DNA of 42,147 nucleotides from positions 1 to 42,147 of IMG/VR virus record IMGVR_UViG_3300025362_000020; one strand, given 5' to 3'. The notes under the pieces were generated by a model that saw nothing but the letters and a program-made list of their open reading frames with translations, had not been told where the DNA came from and did not search any database. Source of the DNA: a virus. The position numbers were made by a program, and so were the translations under genes. Positions 41,341-42,147 of the stretch are shown here, piece by piece (position 1 is the stretch's first letter; every line of letters starts with the position of its first letter).

Positions 41341-41610
41341 TTAATTTTGTAAGTTATTACTATAAGATACTTTGTAATTATTTACATTAGTTGCTATGTC
41401 AAATAATATGGTTCCTAATGGTGAATCAATTGAAGTTGCATTTATTGAAATGTCAATAACTCCATCAGTATTTGTGTCATATTTTTGAGCATAGAAAGAT
41501 GCTGCATATCCTGTCAAATCTAATGCTGTTCCGGAAGCATCTACCACTTGACAATATAATGTTTTACTATTACCTTGAAATATTTCAAGTCTATTTACAT
41601 AAGTACTCAT
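41341..41610 (-). CDS. Small beta-domain protein, baseplate BppU-N-like
   Basis: 89 aa. LEIFQGNSKTLYCQVVDASGTALDLTGYAASFYAQK followed by PLGTILFDIAT resembles the Ig-like N-terminal domain of baseplate upper proteins (F-x-G-(D/N)-x-x-x-x-V-D-x-x-G-x-x-x-D-L-T-G). It probably docks a receptor-binding element. The end (YSNNLQN) is abrupt, so the gene may be truncated. Confidence 0.55.
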   Translation of the reverse strand: MSTYVNRLEIFQGNSKTLYCQVVDASGTALDLTGYAASFYAQKYDTNTDGVIDISINATSIDSPLGTILFDIATNVNNYKVSYSNNLQN

Positions 41611-41612
41611 AA

Positions 41613-41699
41613 TTATATTTTTATTTTAAATTTTATTACCTTGAACTCTTCCCAAGTTGCTTCATCTTGGAAGCTGCATTTATAAATATTTAGTTTCAT
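41613..41699 (-). CDS. Very small protein, 28 aa
   Basis: MKLNIYKCSFQDEATWEEFKVIKFKIKI between two tail-region genes. It resembles the first strand-helix of small phage proteins that are normally longer, so it may be a truncated copy. Weak support. Confidence 0.3.
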   Translation of the reverse strand: MKLNIYKCSFQDEATWEEFKVIKFKIKI

Positions 41700-41702
41700 A
41701 TC

Positions 41703-41828
41703 TTATGGGTTATTTCTGTCTACTGTTATACCTTGTAATTCTAAACTTGCAATCGCTGCCAATACCGTTACACCTCCTGTATGAGCTGCATTATTTCCAG
41801 CTATATTAAGCGGTGAGTAAAAACCCAT
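41703..41828 (-). CDS. Small protein, 41 aa
   Basis: MGFYSPLNIAGNNAAHTGGV... ending TVDRNNP. It overlaps the 3' end of the upstream 72-aa gene by 23 bases. Ala/Gly/Val-rich, and its codons are more GC-rich than those of its neighbours. Plausible tail-region gene; function unknown. Confidence 0.4.
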   Translation of the reverse strand: MGFYSPLNIAGNNAAHTGGVTVLAAIASLELQGITVDRNNP

Positions 41829-42024
41829 TTTTAGAAACAATAGCTTCAATATCTGGTTCGTTAATATCAAACCAAAATTCATCGTAAGTAAACATTATAC
41901 TATCAACTTCCATTTCTGTTCCAATTACTTTTTTGATGTTGAATCGCATAAGTATTCCGCCTTGGGTGTATTCAACTAATATTGGCGATTTATTACTTTC
42001 TGATTTTCTTAATTTGTAGCTCAT
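41806..42024 (-). CDS. Small unknown tail-region protein
   Basis: 72 aa, MSYKLRKSESNKSPILVEYTQGG... with beta character (LMRFNIKKVIGTEMEVDSIM). Compact, soluble, packed between tail genes. No family recognised. Confidence 0.5.
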   Translation of the reverse strand: MSYKLRKSESNKSPILVEYTQGGILMRFNIKKVIGTEMEVDSIMFTYDEFWFDINEPDIEAIVSKNGFLLTA

Positions 42025-42034
42025 AATTTTTATG

Positions 42035-42147
42035 TTAAAGAGTAATATTTGTTTATTTTTCTTATAGTTGCTAAAAATGGTATCTCATCTTTATATTTCG
42101 TAATTTGGTCTATTAACACATTACTACCCGAAAACCAAAATACATCA
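42035..42147 (-). CDS. 3' end of a tail/baseplate gene cut by the window edge
   Basis: The last 37 codons read DVFWFSGSNVLIDQITKYKD... to NKYYSLT, then TAA at 42037-42035. The W-F-S-x-S-N-x-L-I...IPFLATI-x-K pattern looks like the C-terminus of a phage tail protein. The body of the gene is outside the window. Confidence 0.55.

Overview
The window is a stretch of a large, very AT-rich, T4-like contractile-tailed phage (myovirus). The morphogenesis set shows this: a gp4-type head-completion nuclease, a gp20-type portal, a terminase large subunit (gp17), tail sheath (gp18), tail tube (gp19), a candidate TerS, tail-assembly chaperones and a tape-measure-like protein. The host is probably in Bacteroidota, by inference only. 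Almost no gene has a Shine-Dalgarno sequence, starts lie behind A/T-rich leaders, and the tmRNA tag (GENKTEMAMAA) has the GE...A(L/M)AA look I remember from Bacteroidota ssrA tags.

Layout. 1-7.2 kb: head-completion nuclease, then ankyrin and other accessory proteins, an M28-type metallopeptidase and small unknowns. 7.25-9.14 kb: portal. 9.1-10.5 kb: small membrane proteins, a circularly permuted tmRNA gene and a nonsense-interrupted gene. 10.6-18.3 kb: mostly rightward genes including thymidylate kinase, an ECF-type sigma factor, a RecB/Cas4-like nuclease, three tandem small paralogues, and a membrane protein whose gene ends in a strong candidate -1 frameshift element. 18.3-22.7 kb: a probable virion protein and more ankyrin/accessory proteins. 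22.7-24.9 kb (minus): thyA, folA and a glycosyltransferase-like gene. 25.0-42.1 kb (minus, with one plus-strand ankyrin gene at 28.95 kb): tape measure, chaperone pair, a broken gene, a Vsr-fold homing endonuclease, tube, GIY-YIG endonuclease, sheath, TerL, TerS candidate, a large structural protein and baseplate-type small genes.

Two themes stand out. (1) At least eight otherwise unrelated proteins begin with the same short leader, M(K/R)AK-x-(I/V/L)-x-E, usually followed by an (I/L)L-x-PKS-x-x-EI block. The (I/L/V)-x-E motif matches the T4 prohead-protease cleavage rule used on capsid-targeted internal proteins. I propose that these, including the ankyrin proteins, are packaged in the head and ejected into the host. 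(2) RNA-level features: a permuted two-piece tmRNA with well-paired acceptor, T and P2 helices, an in-phase A AAA AAA heptamer followed by an 11-bp stem, and a tail-chaperone gene pair in the +1/-2 frame relationship.

Most transcription units are preceded by TATATAAAATAAAA or TATATAAATAAAAA boxes resembling the T4 late promoter TATAAATA, and several end in strong intrinsic terminators. The encoded sigma factor is the obvious candidate reader of these boxes.
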